The notes under the pieces were generated by a model that saw only the letters and a program-made list of their open reading frames with translations, had not been told where the DNA came from and searched no databases. Positions 45,185-57,263 of a stretch of DNA of 64,000 bases are shown here, in pieces (positions within the stretch are counted from its first letter, which is position 1; each line of letters begins with the position of its first letter). The DNA lies in assembly GCA_002007465.1 (NCBI GenBank), contig LNAC01000861.1, positions 334,458 to 398,457 of the forward strand. The letters are read 5' to 3'. Origin of the DNA: Ailurus styani (lineage: Eukaryota; Chordata; Mammalia; Carnivora; Ailuridae). Both the position numbers and the translations under genes were made by a program.

Positions 45185-46064
45185 ACAGGCATTTTGAAAC
45201 ACTGATAGAAGGAGAATAGTAGGTTGAATGCAAACCTGCCTGGTGTCTCACAAGCAGCTGTCCGTGAGGGATATCTTTTCTACCTGAAACTATTTGCATT
45301 TCTATTGGACCCAAATCTGTAGTTCACACACATTTTATTAAGTCTTTATTCAGTAATAAAGAGTAGGTCCTACTAAGTTCATTTCGCTAGAATAAATAAT
45401 CCTTTGGGTGTCTGTTAAACAGTGCCTCAGTTTAACATCGAAAGAACATGCTGCATACATTCCCCCAATTCCCAGGCTTTAAACAATTTTCCTTATATTC
45501 AAGTGGTAGTAACAAATGGACAAACATGGATTTGTGATGGCGACGAGTCCATGTGTCTTCCTTCCCAATGCCATTGTGCCATTCCTTCCTTCCCAATGCC
45601 TTCCTTCCCAATGCCATTGTGTACACGTGCACACATGCATGCATGAAACATGGCAAGTCCGGCATTGCATACGCAAGGTGACACATTTTTAATCTCCTTT
45701 GAAGAAAGGAATTTGCTTCTCAGCAAGTTTAAACATGCTCTTCCCTAGAGCCTTAATTTCCTTTCTCTACTACCCTCTCTGACTCAGCCGTCTGTGTATG
45801 TTTCCTGAAGAAGTAGCCACATGGTGATCAGATCAGCATTGCTCTTTGGGACCTTTCATGGAATGCACTCCATTGTCCTTTCCGAGGGACTTTTACATAG
45901 GTGCTTAGAAATCTAGAAAATAAGGAATGGCTTTTCCCAGATGTATATCAAAGAATGGGTTTCCCTTCGAGAACTTGGCAACTTGTTTGTTTTCAATATA
46001 AATTGAGATTTATGTTCTTTTTTATTGAAGTCAGTTACGTTCCCTGACAGGGTTTCTGGACCAT
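45185..46064. other. Unique sequence with a short minisatellite
   Basis: No gene. Overlapping minus frames at 45432-45726 are created by the CCTTCCCAATGC repeat. Confidence 0.5.
45558..45620. repeat. Short tandem array of CCTTCCCAATGC units
   Basis: Three to four copies of a 12-19 base unit (CTTCCCAATGC with or without CATTGTG) in tandem. Copies are near identical, so the array is probably young or gene-converted. Confidence 0.8.
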
Positions 46065-46082
46065 AAAAGAGTAACCTAACTT

Positions 46083-46148
46083 TGTAAGCCTGATGATTTA
46101 CAGATCTGTACCCCTAGAGCAAATAATAATAAAAAAAAATTTTTTTTA
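46083..46148 (+). mobile_element. Ultra-short L1 3' stub
   Basis: About 52 bases of carnivore L1 3' UTR, matching the reverse complement of the element at 8487-8680 ('gcctgatgatttacagatct'). An A/T-rich tail follows. AAAAGAGTAACCTAACTT stands perfectly at 46065-46082 and 46149-46166. This is an extreme 5' truncation. Confidence 0.93.
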
Positions 46149-46213
46149 AAAAGAGTAACCTAACTTAGATATCTTCTGTCATCTTGAGGAAGGGAATATT
46201 ATAAACTCTTCCA

Positions 46214-46399
46214 CGGTGGAAGCCTGGGTGAATCAGTCAGTTAAACATCTGACTCTTGATTTTGGCTCAAGTTGTGATCTCAGGGTCGTGGGATCGAGTA
46301 CAGTGTCAGGTTCCCCGCTCAGAGGGGGGTCTGCTTGCCTCCCTGTTCCTCTGTCTCCCCCTCACCACCCCCACTCACATGCTCTCTCTCTCTCTCAAA

Positions 46400-46446
<47 letters not shown>

Positions 46447-46461
46447 ATCTTTTAAAAAATT
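46214..46461 (+). mobile_element. Older-type CAN-SINE with long (AAAT)n tail
   Basis: Carries the variant core 'catctgactcttgattttgg', unlike the 'ctgccttcagctcaggtcat' type. The tail contains about 12 AAAT units (46397-46448). AACTCTTCCA flanks it at 46204-46213 and 46462-46471. Confidence 0.93.
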
Positions 46462-46471
46462 AACTCTTCCA

Positions 46472-48110
46472 TTTGCATTTTGTTTCCTTGCTTTCATCTT
46501 GAAATTTTCCTGATAGTCAGAGGTCCTTAAAGGCTCTCCTCTGATGCTGAGGACCGCCACAATCTCGAGATCACATGGAGGAAGTGCAGGTGTTACTCAG
46601 TTTTGAAAACATTTTGAAGAGAGCTCACGGGCTTAGAGTCTTATTTTCTACTACACAGTATTCAGAATAAAGGGCCAAACCTTTTGGAACTGAGTCAGAC
46701 CTGATCCTCACTACTGCCAGTCCGTGGTGGCATTGTAATTGTCTCCAATTTACTAACGAAGGCTAATTATCCAAATAATTCAGCCTGACTATCTGCTCTT
46801 GACCACTGCAAATCCCCCTGCTGTTCCTCAAAGCTCTGTTTGTTCCCTATTTCTTCTCTTGTTTTAAACCCCTCACTGTTCTGAGTGCCTTTTATTTAAA
46901 GAGAAATTGGATACCTACTGTGTAAATTTCTGCAGGGAGTCCTTTAATGTAGACTGTTGCAATTTCCTCCAGGAATATGCTAATAATTACAATGGGGAGG
47001 GACGTGGACTTTGTTATCTACGGAGGAGGAATTGTGTGAGAAAAAGGAAAAAAAAAATTCTCAACTCTTTACACCACCAAAAGGAAAACAAAAAATGTAC
47101 AAAATAATAAAGGAGAAAGGGAAACAGAGTTATTTGTTAAAGTGAAGGCTGGAAATAGATAGATGCTTAGAACTAGCGACTGTGGCCATTGGTCTTTGAG
47201 CAGGCTCTCAGGAAAAGCCACGCCTGAAGAGAGAATGGTGAACTTCAGTCCCACCGAGAAGCAGGCCGAGTTCTGGCCTCTGTAGTCATGGTAACTGAAC
47301 CTCCCCTCTTGCTCCTGGGGAGTAGCAATGGGACCTACTCAGTCCTCTGTCTCCTCTGCCAGCGGTACAGGTGTCTGAATGGCAACTTCACACTCCTGAA
47401 TTGCTGGATAAAGTTGATTTAAGGAAGCTTTAGCTTTTTGTCTCTTGTGTTGGTTTAAAAGACAAGTTTTTGAACTAACTTGGATAGTTGTGCCTCAGCA
47501 GAAAGTTTCCGGAAAATAAATATGGTTATCCTGGAAGCCAACTTGCACTGAAGGGATGTTGCGTTCACACAGAGTTTGATCAAGAGCACAGCCCTAGTCC
47601 AAGGTTATTTGTGAAGTAGATTATTTAAGGAGACCTGGGGTCTTCTACTTTTATTACCAAGCAGCTTTCGGTGGTCTGACTTGGTCTGACCCTGAACATG
47701 TGGACTTTTAAGCTTGTCTCAACCAAGAGGAAGGATAAAAAAGGATTCCCCTTTTAGGATTCCTATAGGAACAACAAGGCCAAAGAATTATTTCCATATC
47801 CTATGTAAAAATTGAAGCATTTGGAAATGAGAAGGTATTTGCGTTTGATGGAACCAAATTCAAGCCCCAGCAGGACCCAACCAAGATCCTTAAATTCTTT
47901 GCTTGTTTTTATAGGTGAGGCTTCTGAAACTCTGGTTTTGGTGATCGCTTTAAGGGTTTCTTTTTGGACAAAGGTATTAAGAAAATCAGAAAACTAGAAA
48001 AGATTGTAAATCTCCTTTAATTAAAATAATAATAAAACCAATACCCAGTAGTGCTTTTTGGAGTCTCACAGAAGGGGAAGTTCTCAAAAGCAGCCAAACA
48101 ATGATAATAA
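46472..48110. other. Mostly unique sequence
   Basis: No exon or young repeat. Around 46730-46790 lie TAATTGTCTCC, CTAATTATCC and AAATAATTCAG, a small homeodomain-word cluster. Confidence 0.4.
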
Positions 48111-48119
48111 TGATATTAT

Positions 48120-48345
48120 TAATAATAATATAACTAAGTTTACCGAACTATGTGAATAGTACTAAGCACTTTGTATTAATCGTGTCTTTTATTTATTTCT
48201 ACTTGACTGATGAAGAAATGTAAAGTTTAAGGATCTTCCTCCAAAGTCACGCTGTTAGTAATGGGTAGAGTGAGAGTTTAAACCTAAGCCATCTGGCACC
48301 AGTGTTTGAGTTCCTCACCACTCCACTGCCTTCTACTGTGCTTCC
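48120..48345 (-). repeat. MIR-type SINE remnant
   Basis: Antisense MIR: 'tactaagcactttgtattaa', 'gactgatgaagaaatgtaaa', 'caaagtcacgctgttagtaa' and 'gtttaaacctaagccatctg'. Confidence 0.88.
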
Positions 48346-48447
48346 TCTGCACGATCATTTAAGATCTGTGTACAAGATAGAACATATGATATTCTATGCA
48401 AGATAGAATAATGAAATGTTTACAAGTTATTTAAAAATCTACTAACT

Positions 48448-48645
48448 GGGGACACCTGGGTGGCTCAGACAATTGAGCATCTGACTCTTAGTTTTGGCTC
48501 AGGTCATGACCTCAGGATCGTGAGATCGAGCCCCAGGCTGGGTTCTGTGTTCAGCATGGAGTCTACTTAAGACTCTCTCCCTTTCTCTCTGCCCTCCCCC
48601 ATCTCACTCTCTCTCCCTCTCAAGTAAATAAATAAATCTTTAAAG
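48448..48645 (+). mobile_element. Older-type CAN-SINE
   Basis: 'gacacctgggtggctcagac' head with the 'atctgactcttagttttggc' core variant and a short tail. AAATCTACTAA at 48435-48445 and 48646-48656 is the duplication. Confidence 0.95.
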
Positions 48646-48679
48646 AAATCTACTAAGTAAGGAAGAATGACTAACCACC

Positions 48680-48890
48680 CCCTCAGCTGCTGCCCTACTA
48701 TGTGTCACTTACTCCAGTAGGCACTGTGCACATATTACCTCCATATTACCACATAAACTTCTCGATGAAAGAAATACTATCCCCATCCTATATATGAAGA
48801 AATGAAGCCCAGAGATTGTTTAATTATTTGCCCCTCATTACATTTCGGCCCCAGACTGAGTTGGAGAGCAAGCCCTAGTGTGCACGATTG
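48680..48890 (-). repeat. MIR-type SINE remnant
   Basis: Antisense MIR: 'aggcactgtgcacatattac', 'tatgaagaaatgaagcccag' and 'tgagttggagagcaagccct'. Confidence 0.75.
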
Positions 48891-49284
48891 TAGACTATCA
48901 GCCTTTTCAACCTGTGTTTGAGGTGTAACTTTAGTTTTACCAAAAATGACAAGGGATCAAATCTCTCTTTCTAGTCTTTGACCTTATTTTCTAAATTGTT
49001 TATGAGACAGTATTAGAAGCACTGTCTCCAGAAAATGTGAAGTAAAATACACAAATTACCCAAGCAGAGGAGAGAAGTCTATCTTTCTAAACTTGGTTAC
49101 CATGATTCATTGATTAACTTGATTTTCATTCTTTACTTCTTGAATGAGTAAAAAAATGAATGAATGGGCGAGCAAATGAGACAATCTAACATCTACTGAA
49201 CTTCTGGCAGACAGTAGGAACTGCCAAAAGTGATTTCATATTCTTGTTTTATGTTCTTTCCACCAAAGCTCTGCATTTAGGTGA

Positions 49285-49440
49285 CTGTTTTTTATCACTA
49301 TTGTAGTTAAGGATGAGTGATTGGGGCTTAGAAGGGTTAAGTGATTTGCTCTGAGTTTCAGCTAGAGAAAGAGATAGTTGGAAATAGAGCCCAATGACCT
49401 TTGACCTCACAGTTCTAGCTACTCCATCCACATTCAAATT
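49285..49440 (-). repeat. Weak MIR-type remnant
   Basis: 'tagaagggttaagtgatttg' and 'ggaaatagagcccaatgacc' match antisense MIR order. Short and diverged. Confidence 0.45.
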
Positions 49441-49479
49441 TCTCTTTAAAATTTTTTTAGAAGTGTTTAGATACAAAAG

Positions 49480-52400
49480 AACAGTTTATAAGTGTCTGTG
49501 AGGAATACAGAACAATCATATAACCCGTGTCCCTGGTTCATAAATAAAATATTACTTTAAATTTTAAATTTCCTTGAGTGCCTCCACATCCCATCCCCAT
49601 TCTATTTCAGGGGGTTTTTTGAGAGTTTCATTTTTGTTTATATTCCTAAAGAACACATTTTTTTGGTGTGCATGCTTTTGAACTTAAAATCAATTGAATT
49701 AAACTATATGTGTTTTTGTCTTTCTTGATCCCTTTACTTGACATCGTTCCAGAGATTCATCCCTGGCATTGAATAAAGCTGTATCTAATTTATTTCTGCT
49801 GTTGTAAAATATTCCATTATAAAACCCTGTCATAATTTGTTTTTTCCATTCCAGTTCTGATGAATATTTGAGTGTGTGTGTGTTTTCTGTTATTTCAGAG
49901 TGCTGACAAGAACACGTGATACTCATCTTCCAGAGTGTATCTGAGGGTGTCAGGCATAAGGTTTCCACATTTTTGGTTTGTTAGCTAATACCTTATTGTT
50001 TTTCAATTGATGAGCAATTTCTAACATTGTGCAATTGTGCAGCTTTCCCTACATCCTCACCAATATTTGATATTGTGACACTTTAGATTTTTACTGGTTG
50101 GTTTGAAATCCTTTCTCACTTTGTAGTTTTAATTTTATTTTCCCTTAGTACTGGTAAGGGTGAGCACCGTTTTATGTACTTTTGTTGGCAATTCTTATTC
50201 TGTCAAGTACCTATTCTTTTTTTTTTTTTTAATTTTTGTCCACATTTTCTATTGGGTAATTTTCCTTGTTCTTATCAATTTCTAGGCCTTTTTATACATT
50301 CTGGATATTAAGTACTATCATTTAATCTATTGTAAATAACTTCTTCCAGCTTACATAGTGAACTCACTTATTTACGTGGACTTTTGAAAACATGAGTTCT
50401 TAATTTTAATATTTACGTATTTGCCAGTCTTTGCCTTTATGCTTTGTTCACAAAGGTGATCTTCCTTAATCCAAAGTAATGAAAAAATGTTGCCTGAAGT
50501 TTTACAGTTTTGTCTTTTACATTTTTGTATTTAATCCAGCTAGAGATGGTTTTTGCTTATGGTGTTATGTAGAAGTCCAATTAATTCATATTTTTCTGTG
50601 TAGATAACCAGCTGTTTCAGACCTATTTGTTCTCAATCTTTTTTTTTTTCCTCATTGCTTTGCAATGCAAATTCTGTAGTCTCCATATATATGTGGGTGT
50701 GTTTCTCGTCTAGTCTGCTTTTCCAGTCCAGTCATTTCTGTGATAGTATGAAACTATCTTAATTTTTTTACAGTTTATAGTAATATTTGATATCTGGTAA
50801 GGCAAATTCAATTACTTTGCTCTTCTTGAGCAATGTCTTACTATTCTCATACCTTTGATCTTCTCCATAACTTTTAAAATCAGCTTGTCAAATTCCCCCC
50901 AAATCTGATGGTATTTTGACTAGAATTGAATCACATCACTAGAGCAGTTTGGTGAGAATTTACATCCTGAGGATATTGCCTTTTTCTTTTTAATTTGCAG
51001 ACCATGCCTGCAGTACAGTTTTCTATTCATTTAAGTCCTTGAAAACATTTTCTTCAATATAATTTTCTCCGTACAAATTTTATACATGCATTGTTTGATT
51101 AATTCCTTGGTACTTCACTTTCTCTTTATTTGAAGCCAATATAAAAGCTATCTTTTAATAATCACCTTTTATAAGTTTTTTGAGCATCAAATTGCAGCTG
51201 AATTTTTTAGACTTTTTTAATAAGCTTTATGTTTTAGAAGAGTTTTAGATTTACAAAAAAATGGGAAAATAATACAGAGTTCCTGTAAATCTTGCACTCA
51301 GTTTCTTCTATTATTAATTTCTTACATTAGTATGATGCGTTTCTTGCAATTAATGAACCAATATTGATACATTATTGTGTACATTTTTAATTCAAACTTC
51401 CTTAATTTTAGCTTCATATCCTTTGTCTGTTCCAGGATCTCACCAGGACACCACCTTTCATACAGTGCTCAGGCTCCTATTGGTTCTGACAGTTTCTAAA
51501 TTTCCTTCACTTGATGACCTTGATAATTTTGAAGAGTACTGGTTACCTGTTTTGCAGAACCCCCTGTTGGTATTTGTCTGATTTTTTTCTCATAATTATG
51601 GGTTTTGCAGAGGAAAATGCTAGAAGTGAAGTGCCATTTTATTCCATTTTATCAAGAGTGTGTAGCATGGACATTGACCTTAATCACCTGGCTGAGGTAG
51701 TGTTTGTAGATTTCACCACTGTCAAGTTACTCTTTTGTACCCTCTTACCATACTGTACTCCTTAGAAGGAATTCACTGTCCCAGCCCAAACTGAAGGAGT
51801 GGAGAGCCACCTTCCACCTTCTTGAGGATCAATTACCTGCATAAATTATTTGGAATTCTGCACAGGAGACTATCTCTTCTCCTTCATTTATTTATTTATT
51901 AAATAATTTATATATCAGCATGCAGTCATGGATATATAACTTATGCTCTTTATAACCTGATACTACTTTATTTATACTGTTGCTAAAATTATTCCAGTTT
52001 GGTTCCCAGTTGCTCTACTGGGAGCTCTTTCAGGTGGCTACTGTGTCCCTTTAACGTAAACCATCATTGTGACCTTTTTATTTTTCCCTCCTGTGCACTG
52101 CTTTTATATATTGATTTTCATCCAGCTACCTTTCTAAAATCTTTTAACAATGCAAGTAATTTGCTTTTTTGTACAACCATGTTATCTGCAAATAATGACA
52201 GCTTTTCATCCTTTCAGATTATTACAATTCTTATACCTTTTACTATTTCTTTTGCTTTATTGCACTGAACTAGGACCTTTAATATGATGCTGAGCTGAAA
52301 TCATAATAGTGGATACACTTGACTTGTTTTGGATAGTACAGGGAATAAGTTCAACATGTCACCATTGAGTAGCATGTTTGCTGTGATTTTTTTCAAAACA

Positions 52401-53165
52401 CCCTATCTCAAGGTAAAGAAGTTTTCTTCCAGACCTAGCTCACTGCCTTAGTTTATTTGTCCCAGAAACAGACTCTGAAACAATGATTTGAATGCAATAG
52501 CTTATTTAGGAGATGATCTCTGGACACCCCATAAAGGGAGTGCTTACTGAATTAGAAAAAGGAGGAAAGCAATAAAAAGTGCTTTAGAAAGCCAGCTACT
52601 ACTGGGAGTCAGTACAAAACCCATTCCTTAGAGTTACCCACAGTGGGAGAGGAGGGAGCTGGGAGTTCTTGTTGAAGGTTGCCAAGGAAGGAGTAGGGGG
52701 TAATTTCTCAGGAACCCTGGCCTGCCTTATGGGCCACGAAACAAGAATAAACTCTTAGGCAGATGGTGCCAGGTAGAAGTCTGCCCTGGGTGTGCTGAAG
52801 TGGGGCCAAGGGCACATGGGCGCCAATAGCATCTGATGCACTTGCAAGGGTGCTTGTATTTCATTGTCCTGCTACAAACAGAGGTTGGTTTTGTCCAATA
52901 CGTTGTATCTATTGATGATCCTTTGATTTTTCTGCTCTCATCTGATATTATTACTACTCCTAGTATAGTTCTTATATGACATTATATTATTAAGAATTGG
53001 CTTTTGAATGTTAAATGATCTTGCATTCTTGGGATAAATCTAACCTGCCAATGTTTTCTTTAGGATTTTTGCATCTCTGTTCATGGAATGAGATTTGCCT
53101 ATAAATTTTCCTTTTTCATATTGCATTTATCAGGTTTTGGTTTCAAGACTATGGTACATCTCATA
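49480..53165 (-). mobile_element. Nested old L1 complex (antisense)
   Basis: Reverse-complement old L1 sequence. An L1 3' part lies at 49480-51190. A different L1 3' UTR-like segment follows at 51200-52060 ('tgaaccaatattgatacatt', 'ctggctgaggtagtgtttgt'). ORF2-derived sequence comes next at 52120-52435 and 52890-53165 ('gatcttgcattcttgggata', 'aggatttttgcatctctgtt'). A non-L1 block splits the last part. The plus frames at 51375-52268 are antisense L1 and not genes. Confidence 0.75.
52440..52880. repeat. Unnamed repeat inserted in L1
   Basis: About 440 bp that interrupts otherwise continuous antisense L1 ORF2. Words such as 'cccagaaacagactctgaaa' and 'tgggagtcagtacaaaaccc' feel like a known old LTR-type repeat, but I cannot name the family. 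No visible coding part. Confidence 0.4.
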
Positions 53166-53898
53166 CTGTGAGTCGGGACTTGATATATTATTCTTAGCTC
53201 ATGCTTTTTCCACCACATTGGTGTTTGTCTTATACCCTAAATATAAGACAGTGGCAGGTGAGGTAGTGAGTTAATGTGGTGTGGGGATATTGGCAACAGA
53301 AAACTGGGTAAAACTGGTGTCAACGTAAGTGTGTCAGCCCCAATAGCATGGATAATTAGGAATAAGACGACAGATACAAATGTTAAGTAAAAAAAAAAAA
53401 ATAAAAGATCAGTGCCGGATCTTAGTTTTTTCTTCTTTAGCAATTTGGTTTTACTTTAGAGTACTCTCCCAAAAATATACCTATATTAAATCAATCATCA
53501 TTTTTCTATCGGGAGACAACTGTATTTCTCTACTTCCTCTGCTCCCCAACCAATATCTTCACTCACCCTCTCTAATTACTACAGTATTTGTAAAGTTGTC
53601 TGGTGTTGAACTGTGTTAAGCCACTGGACCTATACCAGAAAGCCTTAAAAGATAGTCAGGTCATCCTGAGGATTTACGCCACATTCCCTGCTCAGGGGCT
53701 GTCCGACCAGAAATTCCATTAAGAATGCTCGATATGGTTCGAATTCTATAAAAACGGTGCACAGGCTACAAGGACAAGATTCTAAGTCAGGATGGGGAGC
53801 ACACATATGGCACATATATCTGTTATAGACATATGGTACTATATAGATCTATATAGATATAGATACTCTGTATTTGCAATTATCTCACTCGATTTAAC
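53166..53898. other. Unique sequence with an 18-bp perfect palindrome
   Basis: Includes an A-run at about 53390-53404 and the perfect palindrome CTATATAGATCTATATAG at 53839-53856 in a TA-rich patch. No gene recognised. Confidence 0.45.
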
Positions 53899-54092
53899 TT
53901 TTTTTTTTTTACAGATTTTGCTTATTTATTTGAGAGAGAGAGAGAGAGAGAGAGCACAGGCAGCGGAAGCAACAGAGGAAGAGGGAGAAGCAGACTCCCT
54001 GCTGAGCAAGGAGCCAGACACGGGGCTGGATCTCAGGACCCTGAGATCATGACCTGAGCTAAAGGCAACTGCTTAACCGACTGAGCCAACAC
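53899..54092 (-). mobile_element. CAN-SINE
   Basis: Reverse SINE with a (GA)n tract (53931-53954), 'cctgagatcatgacctgagc' and a degraded head ('ctgagccaacaca'), which suggests an older copy. No clear duplication. Confidence 0.92.
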
Positions 54093-54640
54093 AATTGAAT
54101 TTTTTAAATTAAAAACTGTAAATGGACTGTCTTATTGCATCTTTACCTACACAATAAATTAAAAGAGGACCTTAGCCAAAATGAATGCTTTTTGAAATCA
54201 AATATACAGATTTTTCTTGCCACTAACTTCTCTCCTTAAGCACATTATGGACCTGAGTCTCTGAGATGCACCCCTGGCCCCTGACCCAGACATTCAGCTC
54301 AACTGTTGACCCTTATCTCCTTACTGGGGAGTCCTGCAGACCAGGTGCCCATGTGATTTGGCTTCAGGAGTGCTTCTCCTCATTTTCCCTCTTAGATCCC
54401 TTTCCTCTTATCCAATTTTACCACGTCATGGGGTTAACTCCATCTATGCCTCACGTATAAGCTAGCCTGGGCATGTTTGTGAAAATACCAAAGCCTGAAT
54501 TATTTTCCTTTTTGTTTGTTCTGTCCCTCTAACCTCTTTTTGTCTCTTGCCTTTCCTGATGACCCTTTCCCAGTGCCTTTGGATTGAGAGCCCATTAAGG
54601 CCCCATCAAAGTTGGCAGCCTTAAGGTATTTCTTATGAAT
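54093..54640. other. Unique sequence, no gene seen
   Basis: No feature recognised. Confidence 0.5.
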
Positions 54641-54645
54641 GAATA

Positions 54646-54920
54646 CAGTTGACTATTGAACAACACAGGTTTGAACTGCACACATCCACTTATATACAGA
54701 TTGTTTTTCAATAAATATAGGACAGGACTGTAAATGTATTTTTTCTTCCTTACGATGTTCTTAATAATATATTCTTTTCTCTGGCTTACTTTATTGTAGG
54801 AATATGGTATATAATACAGATGACATACAAAATACATGTTAATCAACTGTTGATATTATCAGGAGGTTTTCCAAGTCAACAGTAGGCTATTAGTAGGTCC
54901 TTTTTAGGGGTTTATGGTTT
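54646..54920. mobile_element. Tigger-type DNA transposon remnant (MER2-like), second copy
   Basis: Starts 'cagttgactattgaacaaca' and parallels the 29773-30092 copy block by block ('aggtttgaactgcaca', 'tttattgtaggaatatggta', 'gtcaacagtaggctattagt'). The far terminus is lost. Non-coding. Confidence 0.75.
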
Positions 54921-55580
54921 AGGGCTAATAGAGGAAGCAAGGGAACTATTTTTACATGGCAGCCTTTTCTAAATGATTAGGTACACAGAGAGGATTTCAA
55001 ATGTTGGTGTATACGAGAGTCTACTCAAGAGCTTGGTTAAAAAGTTGATTTCTTCTCATCTCCCCCTACCTCCATTAGGATTCAGCAGTTCTTGGTTGGG
55101 TCTCTGAAACCTGTGTTTCCCATAAGTGCTCTGGGGGATTGTGAGGCAGGTGGTCAGCTGGGCAGACTTTGAGAAGCCCCTGCTGGCAGATGAGAAAATG
55201 AGCAAGAGAGAGGCTCTCAAAGAATTGCCTGATGATTTGTGAGCAGTGTGACTTACAGGGAACAGGACTTTTATTCTGATCTTTTTTCAGTTTCTAACTA
55301 TTGTTCTAGGCTGTGCAGCACAGCACAAGTGGGCATCACTCCCCTGAGAATGCCCAGGCAACAGCCCCGTCCCCCGCTGCTGAAACGCGAGGGAGCTTGA
55401 AGAAGTAAATTTCACTGTGTCGTTGTTCTGTTTCAACCCAGACTGGACTTAAGACAATCTTCATCTGATGCTGGCCATTTGGAGTCAGTGCAGACTCCAC
55501 AGGTGAAGGGCTTGGGCCTCGACGAGACTGTCCTCAGCTTAGATGCCAGGCCCCAGGCCAGCCTATACTTCTGGCTGACT
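54921..55580. other. Unique sequence, no gene seen
   Basis: No feature recognised. Confidence 0.45.
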
Positions 55581-55584
55581 GGGT

Positions 55585-56930
55585 ATAAATTCAGGGCTAC
55601 CTATAACCACCTCATGTTTGATAATTCTCTAGAATGACTCATAAAACTTTGGGGAAGTATTCTACTTACTATTACAGTTTCGTTATAAAGAATGCAATAG
55701 GGTGAAGTCTGGGATGGTCTGGGAATCAGACCTTCTGTGATATTGAGATTTATAATAATATATATTTGACTTTTCCCCTCTTTGTGGCACAGAGCTCCTA
55801 AAACCTTTGGAATCACCTGTGACAACAAAGATAACAAATTATCTTACGTCAGTAAGGTGAATTTGGAAAGCACCTAGGTAACCTAAGGGTGGGGACTGGT
55901 TGCCCGGGAAACCAATGGTGTGAGCAGAGGATTGGAATTTTCAGTCTTACCCCCTGACTCCCAGGGAGGAAGGAGGCTCTGGAGGTTCAATTGATTGCCA
56001 ATAGTTCATGATTTAATCAATCGTGACTATGTAATGAAACCTCCTTAAAAACTCCAAGGGAAGAGGTTTGGAGAGCTTTCAGTTGGTGAACCTGTGGAAA
56101 GTTGGGGAGAGTGGTGCCCTCCGGGAGTACAGAGGGGCTCTCCATTCCCTCCCACATGCCCTATGCATCTCTTCCATCTGACTGTTCCTGAATTTTATCT
56201 TTTTACAGTAACCCAGCAATCTAGTTAAATAAATTGAGTTTTGTGAGCCACCTCTAGCAAATTAACCAAACTCAACTTGGGAGTCATGGGAACCTCTGAT
56301 TGAGAGCCAGTCCATCAGAAGCACAAATAACAACCTAGACTTGCTTGTGATTGTTCTCTGAAGGGGGTGCAGACTTTTGGGACTGAGCCCTTAACCTCTG
56401 GAGTCTGACGTTACTTGCAGGTAAATAGGGTCAGAATTGAACTGAGCTGTAGGATAGCTGGTGTCAGAGAATTGCTTGGTATGGGACACCTCCTCCACTG
56501 CAGACACCTTGGAATTGGAATTGGAGTTGTTACCTTCCATGTGCTCTCCCCACGGAATCAGGGGATAGTACCCTCCCAACACATCGGTGTGTTCACCAGT
56601 CAAGAAGCTCCTCTGTGTTCTGGTGTCCAGAGATCTTATTGCGGTTTCATTATGTAGGGACGATTGACTAAATCATCGATTATGTGATTGAACTCAATTT
56701 CTACCCCTTTTCCTCCCTAGAGGTAAGGGCTGGCCAGACGTTCCAATCCCCTGATCACAAGGCTGGTCTTCCTGGTAACCAGCCCCCTGCCTGAAGCTAT
56801 CTAGGGACCCACCAGGAATCACCAGTGGCATAAGAAAGACACTCCAATCATTCTAGAAATTGCAAGGGTTTTTGCCAGGATCTGAGGACAGATACATTAC
56901 TTATCATATCACAGTTGTGAAAGGCACAGA
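55585..56930 (-). mobile_element. LTR-like element split by a related element
   Basis: Two antisense pieces, 55585-55737 ('gaatgactcataaaactttg', 'ggtgaagtctgggatggtct') and about 56540-56930 ('acatcggtgtgttcaccagt', 'aagctatctagggacccacc'), read as one old LTR-like element once 55738-56535 is removed. Family name uncertain (ERVL-type suspected). Confidence 0.5.
55738..56535 (+). mobile_element. LTR-like element nested in inverted relative
   Basis: Sense copy of a similar family: 'tttgtggcacagagctccta', 'gggactggttgcccgggaaa', 'tgatttaatcaatcgtgact' and 'gactgagcccttaacctctg'. The segment around 55985-56045 is the inverted relative of 56640-56705, showing family resemblance in opposite orientation. 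Non-coding; termini not exact. Confidence 0.55.
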
Positions 56931-57009
56931 TACGTGTGAGTGCGTCTGAGTGTGTATCTAGGTGCACACTCTCCATCCTGCTGGAGTCTGGAAACAGGAA
57001 ACAAGACTG

Positions 57010-57191
57010 GGGGCACCAGGGTAGCTTAGTCATTAAGCATCTGCCTTTAGCTGAGGTCATGGCCCCCCTGGTTCTGAGATCGAAACCCACATCGGGCTCC
57101 TTGATCAGCAGGGAACCTGTTTGTCTCTCTGTCTGCTGTCCCTACTTATGCTCTCTCCGTGTCAAATAAGTAAATAAAATCTTAAAAAACA

Positions 57192-57263
<72 letters not shown>

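Noticed and set aside
45432..45726. Overlapping minus frames with GRKALGRKEW-type repeats as a novel small protein
   Set aside because: All are generated by the short CCTTCCCAATGC array in different frames.
51375..52268. Three plus-strand frames of 68-89 codons in a row
   Set aside because: They lie in antisense L1 3' UTR/ORF2-like sequence and are not exons.
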